Notes: generated from the letters alone by a model not told the origin. A stretch of DNA of 64,000 nucleotides from Kutzneria chonburiensis (GCF_028622115.1 NZ_CP097263.1:9125501-9189500), one strand, 5' to 3'. Shown: positions 51,405 to 61,900, counted from the first letter of the stretch. Made by a program: numbers and translations.

Positions 51405-51941
51405 GTGATACGTGGCAAGAAGATCGGGCTGCGGGCCCGGCAGGAGAGCGATGTCCCCGTGCTCCACTCCGAGCTGTACGACGACGTGGCCACCCGGTCG
51501 CGCGCCGACACCCGTCCGTGGCGGCCGATCCCGCCGGGTTCGGACCAGTCGCCGTTCGTCGTGACCGGGCCGTCGGACGAGGCGGCGTGCTTCTCCGTGG
51601 TCGAGCTGGAGTCGCAGGAGCTGGCCGGCGAGGCCCTGCTCTGGGGCATCGACACCCACAACCGCATGGCGCACATCGGGATGGCGCTGCGGCCGGCGTT
51701 CCGCGGCCGCGGGCTCAGTGTCGACGTCCTGCGCGTGCTGTGCGAGTACGGATTCGCCGTGCGCGGACTTCAGCGCCTCCAGCTCGAGACTCTCACGGAC
51801 AACGCCGCGATGCTCGCGGCGGCAGCCGGCGCCGGGTTCACGCGCGAGGGAACGCTGCGGCGCTCGGCCTGGGTGTACGGCGAATACGCGGACGAAGCCA
51901 TCCTCGGCCTGCTCACGGACGAGTGGACACCACGGGCCTGA
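51405..51941 (+). CDS. GNAT family N-acetyltransferase
   Basis: This 178-aa protein has the GNAT layout: RGKKIGLRARQESDVPVLHS start, a central beta sheet, acetyl-CoA motif A (MALRPAFRGRGLSVDVLRVL) and motif B (LETLTDNAAMLAAAAGAGFT, then REGTLRRSAWVYGEYADE). It is of the RimJ/RimL type that acetylates protein N-termini or small amines. The GTG at 51405 lies just after the GC-rich repeat. It ends 2 bases from the convergent CGNR gene. Confidence 0.85.
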   Translation: MIRGKKIGLRARQESDVPVLHSELYDDVATRSRADTRPWRPIPPGSDQSPFVVTGPSDEAACFSVVELESQELAGEALLWGIDTHNRMAHIGMALRPAFRGRGLSVDVLRVLCEYGFAVRGLQRLQLETLTDNAAMLAAAAGAGFTREGTLRRSAWVYGEYADEAILGLLTDEWTPRA

Positions 51942-51942
51942 G

Positions 51943-52500
51943 TCAGGGCTTCGGTGCACCCTTTCGGGCACGGTAGGCGGCCACATTGCTGCGGTTGCCG
52001 CACACCTCGTAGGAGTGCCACCGCTGGGTGCGGCTGCGGGTCGTGTCGTAGAACGCGTGCGCGCATTCCTCGTTGGCGCAGACGCGGATCCGGCCCCACG
52101 TGTTGCTGGCGACCAACTCGCGCACCGCCAGCACGATCCCGCCGATGATCGAGCTGCCCGACTCCTGCTCGAGCGTCACCGTGTCCGGGCCGGCGAACAC
52201 CTGTCGAAACCGCACCGAGGCCACCTGCTCGGTGAACCGCGTCCACGCCGCGTCGGTGTCCTCGGCGATCACCGTGTCGAGCAGGTCCGCTCGAAGCTCA
52301 CGGATCCGGGCCAGCGTGCGCGCCGACGCCGCCTCGTAGCGGACGTCGCCGAACCGCTCGATCACCGGCCGCGCCGACTCGAGGTCGGCCAGCGTGTCCG
52401 GCAGCACCGGCGTGGCATGGGGCCGCGAGTTGAGCAGCTCCACGACCGCGGCCGCCGACTCCGGGATATGGTCGCCCATCGAACCGACACTAGTCGACAT
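51943..52500 (-). CDS. CGNR zinc-finger transcriptional regulator
   Basis: This 185-aa protein has a helical ligand-like N-terminal domain (ABATE type) and a C-terminal zinc finger (RVCANEECAHAFYDTTRSRT, then YEVCGNRSNVAAYRARK) that contains the family's CGNR motif. It probably binds DNA and controls the divergent MFS gene and itself. The ATG at 52500 faces the MFS gene across 80 bases. An inner methionine at residue 8 is an alternative start. Confidence 0.88.
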   Translation of the reverse strand: MSTSVGSMGDHIPESAAAVVELLNSRPHATPVLPDTLADLESARPVIERFGDVRYEAASARTLARIRELRADLLDTVIAEDTDAAWTRFTEQVASVRFRQVFAGPDTVTLEQESGSSIIGGIVLAVRELVASNTWGRIRVCANEECAHAFYDTTRSRTQRWHSYEVCGNRSNVAAYRARKGAPKP

Positions 52501-52509
52501 GGCCTAAAG

Positions 52510-52526
52510 TGTAAAGCCCATTACGG
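52510..52526. promoter_or_regulatory. candidate CGNR operator between divergent genes
   Basis: TGTAAAG directly followed by CCCATTACGG lies 10 bases before the CGNR start. The same words, one of them inverted, occur upstream of the reductase at 49974. Confidence 0.4.
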
Positions 52527-52580
52527 CGAAAACGGCCACCTCGGCTAAGCTGCCGGTGACGCCATCAGCTGGGGGAGGGC

Positions 52581-53753
52581 ATGGTCAATGTCGAGCGCCG
52601 GGCGGTGGTGCTGCGTGCGCGAGTGGCCACCTCCCTGCTGTTTCTGTTGTTCGGCACGGCACTGGGCACGTGGACCAGCCGCATCCCGGCCGTCAAAGCC
52701 GGTCTGGGGCTGAGCGACGGCAGCCTGAGCATCGCGCTGCTGGCCTTCGCGGTCGGCGCGATCCTGGGCATGGTGGTGCTGGGCCGGCTCGTGGATCGGT
52801 TCGGCAGCACCAGGGTCATGGTGCCGACGGCGGTCCTGGAAGGACTGCTGCTGATCCCACCGGCGTTCGTGCCGAGCCTGCCGACACTCGTGGTGGCGTT
52901 GCTGTTGTTCGGCGCGGTCCACGGCACGCTGAACATTGCCATGAACGCCAACGCGATCGAGGTGCAGCGCACGTCGGGCCGGCCGATCATGTCGTCGTTC
53001 CACGCCGTGTACAGCATCGGCGGTTTTCTCGGGGCCGGCATCGGCGGCTTGTTCGCGCAGGCCGACCTGAGCGCCGGCACGACGTTCCTCGCGACCGCCG
53101 CGCTGGTGATGGCGTTGGCGGTGTGGGCGACGTTGTGGGCGCTGCCGGCGAGTGCGCGGATTCCGGCAGAGCGGCCGCAAATCCAGCCCCGCCAGGGTTT
53201 CCGGCAGCGCCACGACCTGCTGCTGCTCGGCGTGCTGGCGATGTTCGCGCTGGTGGGTGAGGGCACCGCCGCCGACTGGAGCGCCGTGTACCTGCGGGAC
53301 AACCTGCACACCACAGCCGGTTTCGCGGCGTCGGCGTTCGCGGCGTTCTCGATCACGATGACGGCCGGGCGGCTGGTCGGCGATCGTCTGGTCGCCGCGT
53401 TGGGGCCGGTGCTGCTGGTGCGGATCAGCGGCATCGTGGCCTCGGTCGGCCTGACCGCGGCGCTGCTGGTCAACCAGCCGATCGCGGCCGTCATCGGCTT
53501 CGGCTGCCTCGGCGCGGGCATGTCGTGCATCGCGCCGCAGGTGTATTCGGCCGCCGGCAACCGTGATCCCGCCCGCGCCGGCCAGGCCCTGTCCCAGGTG
53601 GTCAGCATGGGCTACGCGGGTTTCCTGATCGGGCCGATCCTCATCGGCGGCGCCAGCACGATCGTCGGCCTGCCACAGGCTTTGGGCATTCCGTCATTGC
53701 TCGTGCTGCTCGTCGCGGCGGGCGCGTTCGCACTCCGCCCGGCCACCCGCTAG
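52581..53753 (+). CDS. MFS transporter
   Basis: This 390-aa protein has about twelve hydrophobic segments and the major-facilitator loop 2-3 motif (GRLVDRFGSTRVMV). It resembles sugar/drug MFS exporters (GTWTSRIPAVKAGLGLSDG near the start, a pattern seen in YbjJ-like proteins). Substrate unknown. The ATG at 52581 follows GGGGGAGGGC. It is probably controlled by the divergent CGNR regulator. Confidence 0.9.
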   Translation: MVNVERRAVVLRARVATSLLFLLFGTALGTWTSRIPAVKAGLGLSDGSLSIALLAFAVGAILGMVVLGRLVDRFGSTRVMVPTAVLEGLLLIPPAFVPSLPTLVVALLLFGAVHGTLNIAMNANAIEVQRTSGRPIMSSFHAVYSIGGFLGAGIGGLFAQADLSAGTTFLATAALVMALAVWATLWALPASARIPAERPQIQPRQGFRQRHDLLLLGVLAMFALVGEGTAADWSAVYLRDNLHTTAGFAASAFAAFSITMTAGRLVGDRLVAALGPVLLVRISGIVASVGLTAALLVNQPIAAVIGFGCLGAGMSCIAPQVYSAAGNRDPARAGQALSQVVSMGYAGFLIGPILIGGASTIVGLPQALGIPSLLVLLVAAGAFALRPATR

Positions 53754-53816
53754 ATGTGGGCCGCAACGTCGCGACCAAGGCACGGCCGTTTCGGAAGTCC
53801 ACAATGGACGGCGTGG

Positions 53817-53858
53817 AAATAAAAACACCCAGGCCGACGCGAAGGTCGATCTGGGTGT
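53817..53858 (-). terminator. Rho-independent terminator downstream of the tRNA-Lys 3' end
   Basis: Read leftward, ACACCCAG (53858-53851) pairs with CTGGGTGT (53832-53825) across an 18-base loop, and TTTTTATTT follows. It lies 7 bases past the tRNA 3' end and fits a native tRNA terminator on the minus strand. Confidence 0.8.
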
Positions 53859-53864
53859 GGGAAG

Positions 53865-53910
53865 TGCGGCGCCAGGGACTCGAACCCCGAACCCGCTGAT
53901 TAAGAGTCAC
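53865..53910 (-). other. attachment-site scar: 3' half of tRNA-Lys(CTT)
   Basis: On the minus strand this is a perfect 3' tRNA half: part of the anticodon stem, loop CTCTTAA (53900-53906, anticodon CTT), variable loop, T-arm with GGGGTTCGAGTCCC, 3' acceptor strand GCGCCGC (53872-53866) and discriminator A. To the right of 53910 no D-arm and no matching 5' acceptor strand (expected GCGGCGC) are found. A 3' half followed by its own terminator is what remains at the far end of an element that integrated into a tRNA gene; the intact tRNA should lie at the other end. Everything to the right may thus belong to the integrated element. Confidence 0.75.
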
Positions 53911-54184
53911 GATCTCGGCCTGCCGCAGGGTGATGCGTGATGTCGCCTCGTACCGAAACGGCACGTCCGATCTACTTCGGTCGGAGTCGTGCTGTCGCCC
54001 ACTGCCGCGCTGTGTCGCCCGGGGTCATGACGCTCGGGCTCCCCTCGGGCTCGCATCTGGCCTTTGCCGGGGACCGTGGGTCAGGGCGTTTCGCCCTCCG
54101 AATCGACGGTCAGGCTTCCCGAGCGATGGGGCGGTTGACGCGTTCCGTTGCCTTGCTGCGTCGCTCTGGACCGAGGTCGACGCG
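53911..54184. other. leader between the att scar and the DUF2637 gene
   Basis: About 270 bases without a supported gene. They follow the tRNA fragment and lead into the DUF2637 start. Nothing else is recognised; the promoter of that gene is expected here. Confidence 0.35.
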
Positions 54185-55096
54185 ATGAACGTGCCGGACC
54201 GGACTCAACGGCTCAGCCGCTGTCAGATCGTTGTGATTGTGTTCGCTATTGTCCTGGGCTTGGCGCTCGCTTGTTACGGCGCTGCCGGGTCGTACGAGAC
54301 GATTCGTGAGCAGGCTGACCAAAGAGGGCTACCGCTCCCGTTCCTGGTGCCTGTGGGCATCGACGGCGGTCTGATCGGTGCCGTCGTGCTCGACCTACTG
54401 CTCGCCTGGACTGCGCAGCCGTTGGGTTGGCTGCGCCAGCTGTCTCGCGTGCTGACGGTGGGCACGGTTGTGGCCAACGCGGTCGCCGGGTGGCCGGATT
54501 TGGTCGCGGTTGGTCTGCACGCGGCGGCGCCGGTGATGTTGCTGGCGATGGTGGAGGCCGGCCGGGCGGCATTGCTTCGGCGGCTGGGTGTCGCCAGGTC
54601 CAATTCCTTGGATCCGATTCCGACTTTTCGTTGGCTGTTGTCGCCGTCGCGGACCTGGCTCTTGTGGCGGCGCATGACTCTCTGGCAGGTCACCAGCTAT
54701 CACGCCGCGCTCGACGCCGAGCTGACACTCCGGCGTGCCGTCGCCCAGTTGCGAGTGCGGTACGGGCGTCCTTGGGCGCGGTGCGTTCCTGCTGATCTTG
54801 TCTGGATGCTGCGGAGCGGCGTCTTCCTCGACGAGGCATATGCCACGGTAGCTGCGCTGACGTCGGGTCCAGATACCGCTCCGTTGGTCGGTGAGGTGGC
54901 CGGTCCGGTCGGGGATGTCGAATTCCAGCAAGACACGCCGGCACGCGTCGATCAGGATCAGCTCGACGAGGTCGTACAACTCAACCAGCGCCACTGGGCT
55001 CATCATGGCCGGCCTGTCTCCGCCGAGACGGTCCGAAAGCACCTCGGCATCGGCGCGGAGAAGGCAGCCGATCGCGACGCTCTTCGGAACCTGTAG
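54185..55096 (+). CDS. DUF2637 (Spd-like) membrane protein of integrative elements
   Basis: This 303-aa protein has about four membrane helices in residues 12-125 (IVVIVFAIVLGLALACYGAA, LPFLVPVGIDGGLIGAVVLD) and a soluble, partly helical C-terminus. DUF2637 proteins are encoded on actinomycete conjugative plasmids and AICEs, next to spread (spd) and tra genes, and are thought to help plasmid spreading in the mycelium. No int, xis, rep or tra gene is seen here, so this may be a remnant. ATG at 54185 follows GAGGTCGACGCG. The position right beside the tRNA scar supports an integrated-element origin. Confidence 0.8.
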   Translation: MNVPDRTQRLSRCQIVVIVFAIVLGLALACYGAAGSYETIREQADQRGLPLPFLVPVGIDGGLIGAVVLDLLLAWTAQPLGWLRQLSRVLTVGTVVANAVAGWPDLVAVGLHAAAPVMLLAMVEAGRAALLRRLGVARSNSLDPIPTFRWLLSPSRTWLLWRRMTLWQVTSYHAALDAELTLRRAVAQLRVRYGRPWARCVPADLVWMLRSGVFLDEAYATVAALTSGPDTAPLVGEVAGPVGDVEFQQDTPARVDQDQLDEVVQLNQRHWAHHGRPVSAETVRKHLGIGAEKAADRDALRNL

Positions 55097-55210
55097 CGTC
55101 GGTCGACACGCCGGGAGGTTCCGAACCTGGGCCTGGCGTGTCATCTCATAGGTTGAGATCATAGCGGCGCGCTGCGCCGTCGTTTTGAGATATGGCCTGG
55201 TGGCGCAGGC
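55097..55210 (+). promoter_or_regulatory. putative CRISPR leader
   Basis: These 114 bases separate the DUF2637 gene from the first, best-conserved CRISPR repeat. They are richer in A/T than the array. Repeats decay at the opposite end, which makes this the likely leader side. No promoter motif is certain. Confidence 0.4.
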
Positions 55211-55732
55211 CAGCGCCGACCGCCCGCGGCCGGCGAGGATCGCAACATCCCTGCGCGAGCAGGGAATCGTGGTGACGTGCGTCCAGCGCCGACCGCCCGC
55301 GGCCGGCGAGGATCGCAACCCCCGGCTTCCGGGTGGTACACGCGTTCGTTGAGCCAGCGCCGACCGCCCGTGGCCGGCGAGGATCGCAACCGAGGAGGAC
55401 AGGAGTGCCCTACTCCCGTAGACGGCAGCACCGGCCCTCCGAGGCCGGTGAGGATCGCAACACGTTCGTCGCGCAGGAAACTGTGGTTTTTCGCGGCAGC
55501 ACCGGCCGACCGCAGCCGGTGAGGATCGCAGAGACCCGCTGTAGGTCGTCATCAGCGAATCCAGCAGCACGGGCCCGCCGGCACCGGTGAGGATCGCAAA
55601 GCCGGCCCGAACGTCGTTTGGTGCTCGGATCGCGGTCAGCGCCGACCGCTCACGGCCGGCGAGGATCGAAACCCGGACATCGCCGCGCGGAATGAATTCG
55701 AGCGCAGGCAGCGCCGACTGCTCGCGTGGCCG
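55211..55732 (+). CRISPR. orphan CRISPR array, seven clear repeats plus a decayed end
   Basis: Seven 36-bp repeats start at 55211, 55284, 55355, 55426, 55497, 55565 and 55637. A truncated eighth is at 55709, and the beginning of another at 55786. Spacers are 37, 35, 35, 35, 32, 36 and 36 bases long and unrelated to each other. Each repeat starts CAGC, has a GC-rich inverted repeat (positions 4-11 with 18-25) and ends GAGGATCGCAAC or a slight variant. Repeats 1 and 2 are identical and repeat 3 differs by one base; repeats 4-6 form a variant group and the rest decay. No cas gene is in the window. Location beside the DUF2637 gene suggests it is carried by the integrated element. Confidence 0.88.
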
Positions 55733-55877
55733 CGTTCCTCGCCGATGATGCGGTGACGCGACGCGGACTGTTCGCGGCCGGTGTACAGCGCCGACCGAGT
55801 TCGCCTTGGCGTACTCAGCCGGCTTACCTGCGATGGCGTTGCCCTGTCCGCGCCGGTTGAGTTGTGGATTGGGTGGT
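55733..55877. other. decayed CRISPR trailer
   Basis: The stretch after the eighth repeat contains fragments of repeats, such as ACTGTTCGCGGCCGGTG near 55767-55783 and CAGCGCCGACCGAG at 55786, but no complete unit. It ends at the terminator of the leftward LamG gene. No gene is seen here. Confidence 0.5.
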
Positions 55878-55908
55878 GTCTCCCTGGCGAAGTTGACGCC
55901 AGGGAGAC
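55878..55908 (-). terminator. terminator of the LamG/SGNH gene
   Basis: GTCTCCCTGGCG (55878-55889) and its perfect complement at 55897-55908 form a 12-bp stem with a 7-base loop. It lies 11 bases past the stop of the leftward 2059-aa gene. Confidence 0.8.
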
Positions 55909-55919
55909 CTCTACGCGTA

Positions 55920-58900
55920 TCAGCCGATTCGTTTGTACAGAGCGGAAATCTGGATCGGGGTTAGGGCGTAGTCCCAGACCTGGGTGGTGCTGAGGCTGCC
56001 GGGGAAGTAGTTGGCGGCGATGCCACTGGTCTGTCCCCGACCGATGGCCAGTGCTCCCGTGGTGCCGACGGGGTTGGTGTTGGTGGGCTGGCTGGTTTGC
56101 TGTTGTCCATTGACGTACAACGACATTGCGTGAGTTGACGCGTTGTACACGCCGACGAGGTGGGCCCAGGAACCGGTGGTCGGTGCTGTGTTGGAGGTAG
56201 CACGGACCAACGACCCATCGGTGGTCGGCATCGTGAGCGACCACCGGTTGGAACTCGTGTCGTACTGGAGTTCGAAGCCGGACTGCTGGGTGCCGTCCTG
56301 GCTGACGATGTCGGCGGCGTGGCTGGTGGCCGAGAGTTTTGCCCAGGCGGAGACGGTGAAGCTGCCGGTGGTGGTGAGGACCTGGCCGGCGGTGGCGGCG
56401 GCGCTGGTAGTGCCGTCGAGGTTGAGTACTTCGCTGAAGGTGTTGTCGGCTGCCCAGGCGGCAGCGCCGGTGAGGGTGGCGGGGTTGGTGCCGGCCTTCT
56501 TGTTGTTGATCAGGCTGAGGTTGGTGGCGGTGTTGGCGCTGTCAGCGCCGATGGTGGGGTCGCTGGTCGCGGCGCCGTCGTTGAGTAGCCACGTGTCACG
56601 GGCACCGAGGTAGGCGGAGGTGAGTGCGCCGAAGCCGGCGTCGGTGAGGTTGACGTGGTCGCCGCCGTCGGCGTTGGGGTCGAGCTTGGTCTCGCCGTTG
56701 GCGGTGTCGGGCACGCCGATCGCGGCGTCGGAGTCGATCGGGATGTAGGCCGGGGTTGACCAGGGCCCGTAGCCGCCGATCTGGCCGGACAGGAAGGTGT
56801 TCGTCTTTACCCGTTCCCCGTCGACGGCGGCGGTGCAGGCGTCGTTGGGGTTGCCGCCATCGCCGGCATATCCGTCACAGGGGGTCAAGCCCATGGCCAC
56901 CACGTTGATGTTGTTGCGCAACAGATATCTGATCAGCGGGTTGAGGCCCTCATCTTCCAGACCGGTCGCGGTATGTCCGAAGAGGATGTCCTCCAGACCC
57001 TGGTTGAGCACTACGGTGTTGATACCGGGCTGGTCGAGGACGTCACGATCGATCCGGGACAGCAGCGCGGGGCCGCTGCCGTTGGCTTCGGGGTAGTCGG
57101 CCATGATCTGGTTGGATTCGATGCCGGCTTCCAGGGTGCCGTAGGCGGCCTGGGTTGTGGACTCGACCGCGGTGAGCTGGCCGGCGAGGTTTGTGGACGC
57201 GGAGGGCTGCCTACCGGTTTGGGCCTGGTCGATGTAGCCGTCGCCGAGGATGAGCTGGGTTGGGGTGCCGATGGTGGCCACGTCGACGCCGGTGACCACG
57301 TTGGTGGAGCGGCCGCCGGGCCCGTTCTGTGTGAACGGAGTGCCGGTGGTGTCGGCGGTCTGGTCGCCGGTGCCGTTGAGGGTCACGTACTGATAGCCGC
57401 TGTCGTTGGTGTCGGTATGCGTGACGATGAACGGCACCGAGTTGCTGACCTGGAAGGACACCAGTAGATATCGGCCGGCCGGCACCGCCAGATCAATCGG
57501 ATCGGAGTAGGCCATGCCGCCCTCGGGGAGAGTCACGCTGGCCGAGCCGCCGAAGGTCAACGGCTTGGGCGCGGCGGCCGGCACCGGCGATGGTGAGCCG
57601 TTGCCGGAGTCGAGTGCCACGGTGGCGTGGTCGACCTGGAGTTTGGTGATGCCCAGCGCGTTGTCGAACTTGACGCGCACGGTGTTGCCCGACAACGAGG
57701 GCTTGACCGCGTCGCGGAAGGTGACGTTGGAGAAGGTCGAGCCGTAGTTGAACACGCCTTCGGTCGGGGCGGACCAGGCGCCGGTCCAGGTCTTGCCGGC
57801 CGGGGCGTTGTCGGTGGTGGTGTTGCGGGTGGACATGCCGAAGATGTGCAGCGCCTGGGTGCCGTCCGCGGTGGTGCTGACGTCGGGCAGCGTGACGGAG
57901 TCGATCTGCTTGCCCGGCTGGACTGGAACCGAGAACGGGAAGATCTTCGGTTGCTTGGTGTCCTGACTGCCGTCGAGGTAGTCGCGGTGCGGAAGTGTGA
58001 CCGCCGCCAGTGACGCAGGACCGAACACCCAGTCGGGCGCGGTCAAGGAGTAGGTCTGCTGGGTGCCGTCGTGATAGTTGATGGTGCCGGTCGGCGCGCA
58101 CCAGGCCGCCGGGTCGGTGGAATCGAAGCAGTAGCTGCTGGCGATCGCGGTGCCGGCGGGAACGAACGGAGTCGTGTCGTTGTGGTTGACGTCGCCTGGT
58201 GTCGAGGACTGGGAGGCGTGCGTCGCGGTGACGAGGAATTCCAGCGCGCTCGTGCCGGTGGCTGACACCTGGGCGTTGTAGGCGATGGTCTGGTTGGCGG
58301 CGAGGACGTTGTCGGGTGCGCCGGTGCCGAACTGCGGCAGGGTGAATGTCGCCCCGTTCACGGTCAGCTTGCCGCCGGGGTTCCAGCCGACGGCCTTGAG
58401 GTCGTCGGAGGAGAACGAGGCCAGGCCATCGGCGGTGCCGACCGGCCGCAGGCCGCTGTCCGGCATGCTCGCGGTGTTGTTGAAGCAGGCGGCAAGTGAC
58501 GCGCATTGCGTGTTCGGGTTCTTGCCGGCGACGAAGGAGTAGCTCTGGTAGCCGGACACGTTGCCGGCCGGGTCAGCGGCGTAGCCGTACAGCGTGTGTG
58601 GCCCGGGGTACTTCGGGGTGACGGCCTGGGTGGCGGAGCTGTAGGTCTCTGCGATCTCGGATGAGCTCAGAGCAGTCTGGTATGCCTGCACATAGGAAAT
58701 CGATCCGTTGAAGGAGGCAGTCATGGCGTCACCGAAGAAGGTGCCGCCGATCAAGAACGGCCCGGCCGCCGGGATCACGGTCGTCACGGTCTTTTGCGAG
58801 ACCGGCTTGCCGTTGACGTAGAGACTGATCTGTTTGGCCGCGGCATCGTAGACGCCGGTTACCTGAGTCCACAGGCCGGCCTGCTGGACGCTGTTGTCTA

Positions 58901-61900
58901 CATAGGTCCACTGATAGTTGTCACCGCTGCCGTCCACTGTGGGCATGCCGAAGATCCACGCCTTGACATCAGGCGAGTAGCGGATCTGGAATCCTGATGT
59001 GTGCGTGGCCCGCTGGCTGGCGACTGCGGAGAAGGCGTTGAGGTCTTTGAGTTTTGCCCACGCTGACACGGTGAAGCTGTTCTGTGTGTTGAGGATTGGC
59101 CCGTTGGTTGCGGCGTAGCTGTTGCCGTTGTTGAACGTCACCGCCGGGGTGTCGTCAGTGGCCGCAGTCCATGCGGTGCTCCCGTTGAGGGTGGCCGGAT
59201 GGTTCCCGACACTCGAATCGGACAGTGTGGTCCCGTTGCCGTCGATGGTGCGCCACAGGCCGGCCGGCGCCACGGTTTTGCCGGCGTAGACCTGGGCGAT
59301 GTCGGTGGCGCTGAGGGCCGCCTGGTAAGCCTGGACGTCACTGATCGAACCGCTGAGGAAACCGCCCTGAACGGAGTTCCACTGTGCCCTGCCGATACTG
59401 AACACGCCATCAGCGGCGTAGGGCGTGTTGTCGGTGCCGGTGCCCTGGGCCTGTCCGTTGACATACAGGGTCATTTTGGCGGTGGCGTTGTCATAGACGG
59501 CGGCTAGATGCGTCCATACACCGGGTTGAGCCGGGCCGGTCGACTCTGCTCGGATGGTCGGGCCGGCGGCGGAGTCCGTGCCCAGTCGGGAGAACGACCA
59601 CTTGTTGTCGGACATGATGTGCTCAAGGAGGAAGCCGCTGGCGTACACACTGTCCTGACCGAGCACCGAGCCGCCGGTATCGTTGGCGGCCAGGTTCACC
59701 CAGGCCGACACGGTGAAGCTGCCATCGGTCTTGACCACCGGCGCGGCAGTGGACGCGTAACCGTTGGTCCCGTTGAAGGTCACGACCTTGCCACGTGTCG
59801 GGTCAGTGGTCCACGTGGCACCGCCGGCCAGCGTGGCGGGGGCGCCCCCGGCCGCATTGGCTGCGGACTGTCCACTGCCGTCCGACAATTGCCACCGCCC
59901 GGCAGGTGCAATGTCCGCGCCACCGTTGAAGGACAAGGTGCTGCTCGCAGGCGGGTTGCTGGTCGGTGGCGCCTGATCGAGCCCGTCGACCAGTTTGGAC
60001 ACGTTGCCACCGGTCGAGGCGACCGTGAACCGGCCGGGCGAGCCGGTGAGCGCGCCAACCTTGCCCCCGCTTGGATAGAGGCCATCGGTGGACGTGATCG
60101 AAGGAGCTGAGGGCGCAGTGGGTTCGGCGATGAAATGACAGACTGGAGACCAGCCGCTCGTGTCCTGGCCGTCGGTGACCTGCGCCTGCCAGTCCACGAC
60201 CTGCCCATTGGACAATGACGTGGTGAACGACGCCGGAAGGTGCATGCCGGCGACCGCGCCGGAGGCGAGATTGTCCTCGCTGGTTCCGGTGTTCGCGTTG
60301 GAGCTGCCATCCACCCAGTACTTGAAGGTGGCCTGCAAGTGGTCGCCATCGGGGTCGGTGATGTTCGCGGACAACACTGGCGTGTTGGTGACGATCGTCT
60401 TGCCCATGTAGGGATACGGCGTGGTCGTGGCGCAGCCGGCGTTGTCCGAGCCGGAAAACGCCGACATCTGGTTCGCGCCGGGTGTGTTGGGCGCGCGGTT
60501 GAAGTAGATCTGCAGGGTCGGACTGATGCTCAGTCGCGAGAAGCCTGCGGTGCTTCGAGTTCGCTCGGCGTCATCTTCGGCGATGGCGAACGTGATCTGG
60601 CCGGCGTGCGCGGCTGCGGACTGGGCGATCGCCCCGGTGACGTTGAATCCGAACGGAATCGAGCCGGGCCCGCCACACCAGCCGATGGGGCCAACCGTCT
60701 GCTGGTCGAGCGAGCCGCCGTAGCCCGGCTGGTTGCTCCACGCGGTACCCGAGCCGATGCTACCGGCCACGTGCAGGTTGTACGTGGAACTGTTACAGGA
60801 AGCCGAATAGACCTTGGTCGCGAGGACGCTGGCGCCGTGCTGGTTGCCGACGTTGCCGATGTGCGCGCCCCAGATGACCGACGGCAGTTGCCACTGGTAG
60901 TACGTCCGCATCGTGCCGAAGCAGGAATCCCAGCCGTTGACGCCGACACCGAGTCCGATATCGCCCCGCAGCGTGTTGTAGTACGACGTGTTGGTGCAGG
61001 GCGCCCCTTGCTTCACCTCGTCATAAGCCGGAGTGGACATGTTGTCGGTCGGGTTGTGCCAGCTGAACGACGGGTCGATGTAGACCGGGAACACCGTGGA
61101 CTTGTCGGCGAGTAGGCGCTTGTCCGGGACGAGCGTCAGGTCCGAGTCTCCGGGCCGGGCCTGGATCGGCGCGCTGCGCGCGGCGAGTCCGGCGTGCGCG
61201 GCATCGGAGGCATCGGGGTGCACCTGTATTCCTGCCGGCGTCCGCGGCGCGTTCTTGCCCTGCGGTGGGGTCACCGTGGTGGTCGAGTCCCACATGAACG
61301 GCGTGCCTGCGGTGAGGGTGTTGCCGCCATCCGAGCCGATGACCGTGACGCCGCCGTGCGGTCCGGCTTCGGCATGGCCATTGGCGACGGTGGTCGGGAG
61401 TTTGAGGCTGGCCAGCGCGGGATTCGCCGCCGCCTGGGCGTTCTTGACGACCAGCACCTCGGAGAAGCCGCCGGTGGTCGTGGCCGACGCGACCAGGTCG
61501 ACATCGGGCAATACGTTGGCGTACGTGGCGGTGGTGCCGTTGACCGTCGGTGCCGGCAGCGGTGTCGGCCAGGACAGCGAGTACGTTGTATGTCCAGAGG
61601 TCGTTGTCACCAACGGCCCTTCGCCGCCCGGGGACAGGGTGACGGTGCCGTAAGCGGTTGCCACGGGGGTGAATCGACCGCTCGCCCCTCGATGGAGCGT
61701 GGTGTCGATGGGCACCCAGACGTCGTTCTGTTTGGTGCGTACGGGCTGCGGGTTGGCGGTGAGTTCGAAGCCGCCCTTGGGCTGCGCGACGACCTGCTGC
61801 GTCTCGCTGGTCAAGCTGTCCACGGTGATCGCTTGGCCACCGGTGCGAGCCTGTGCCGCGGCCGCCGTCAGCGCGGCGTTCTCGGCGGCCGTGGCGCCAT

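Noticed and set aside
50762-51976. Long plus-strand Pro/Gly/Arg-rich frame across the repeat array
   Set aside because: It antagonises two well-supported genes and its middle is translated tandem repeat; no start site or domain.
53865-53930. Complete tRNA-Lys gene
   Set aside because: The D-arm and 5' acceptor strand are absent and the anticodon stem pairs only partly, so only the 3' half is present.
54395-55570. Minus-strand 391-aa protein with repeated RSSPAAGGRRW motif
   Set aside because: The repeated motif is simply translation through the CRISPR repeats, and the rest antiparallels the DUF2637 gene.
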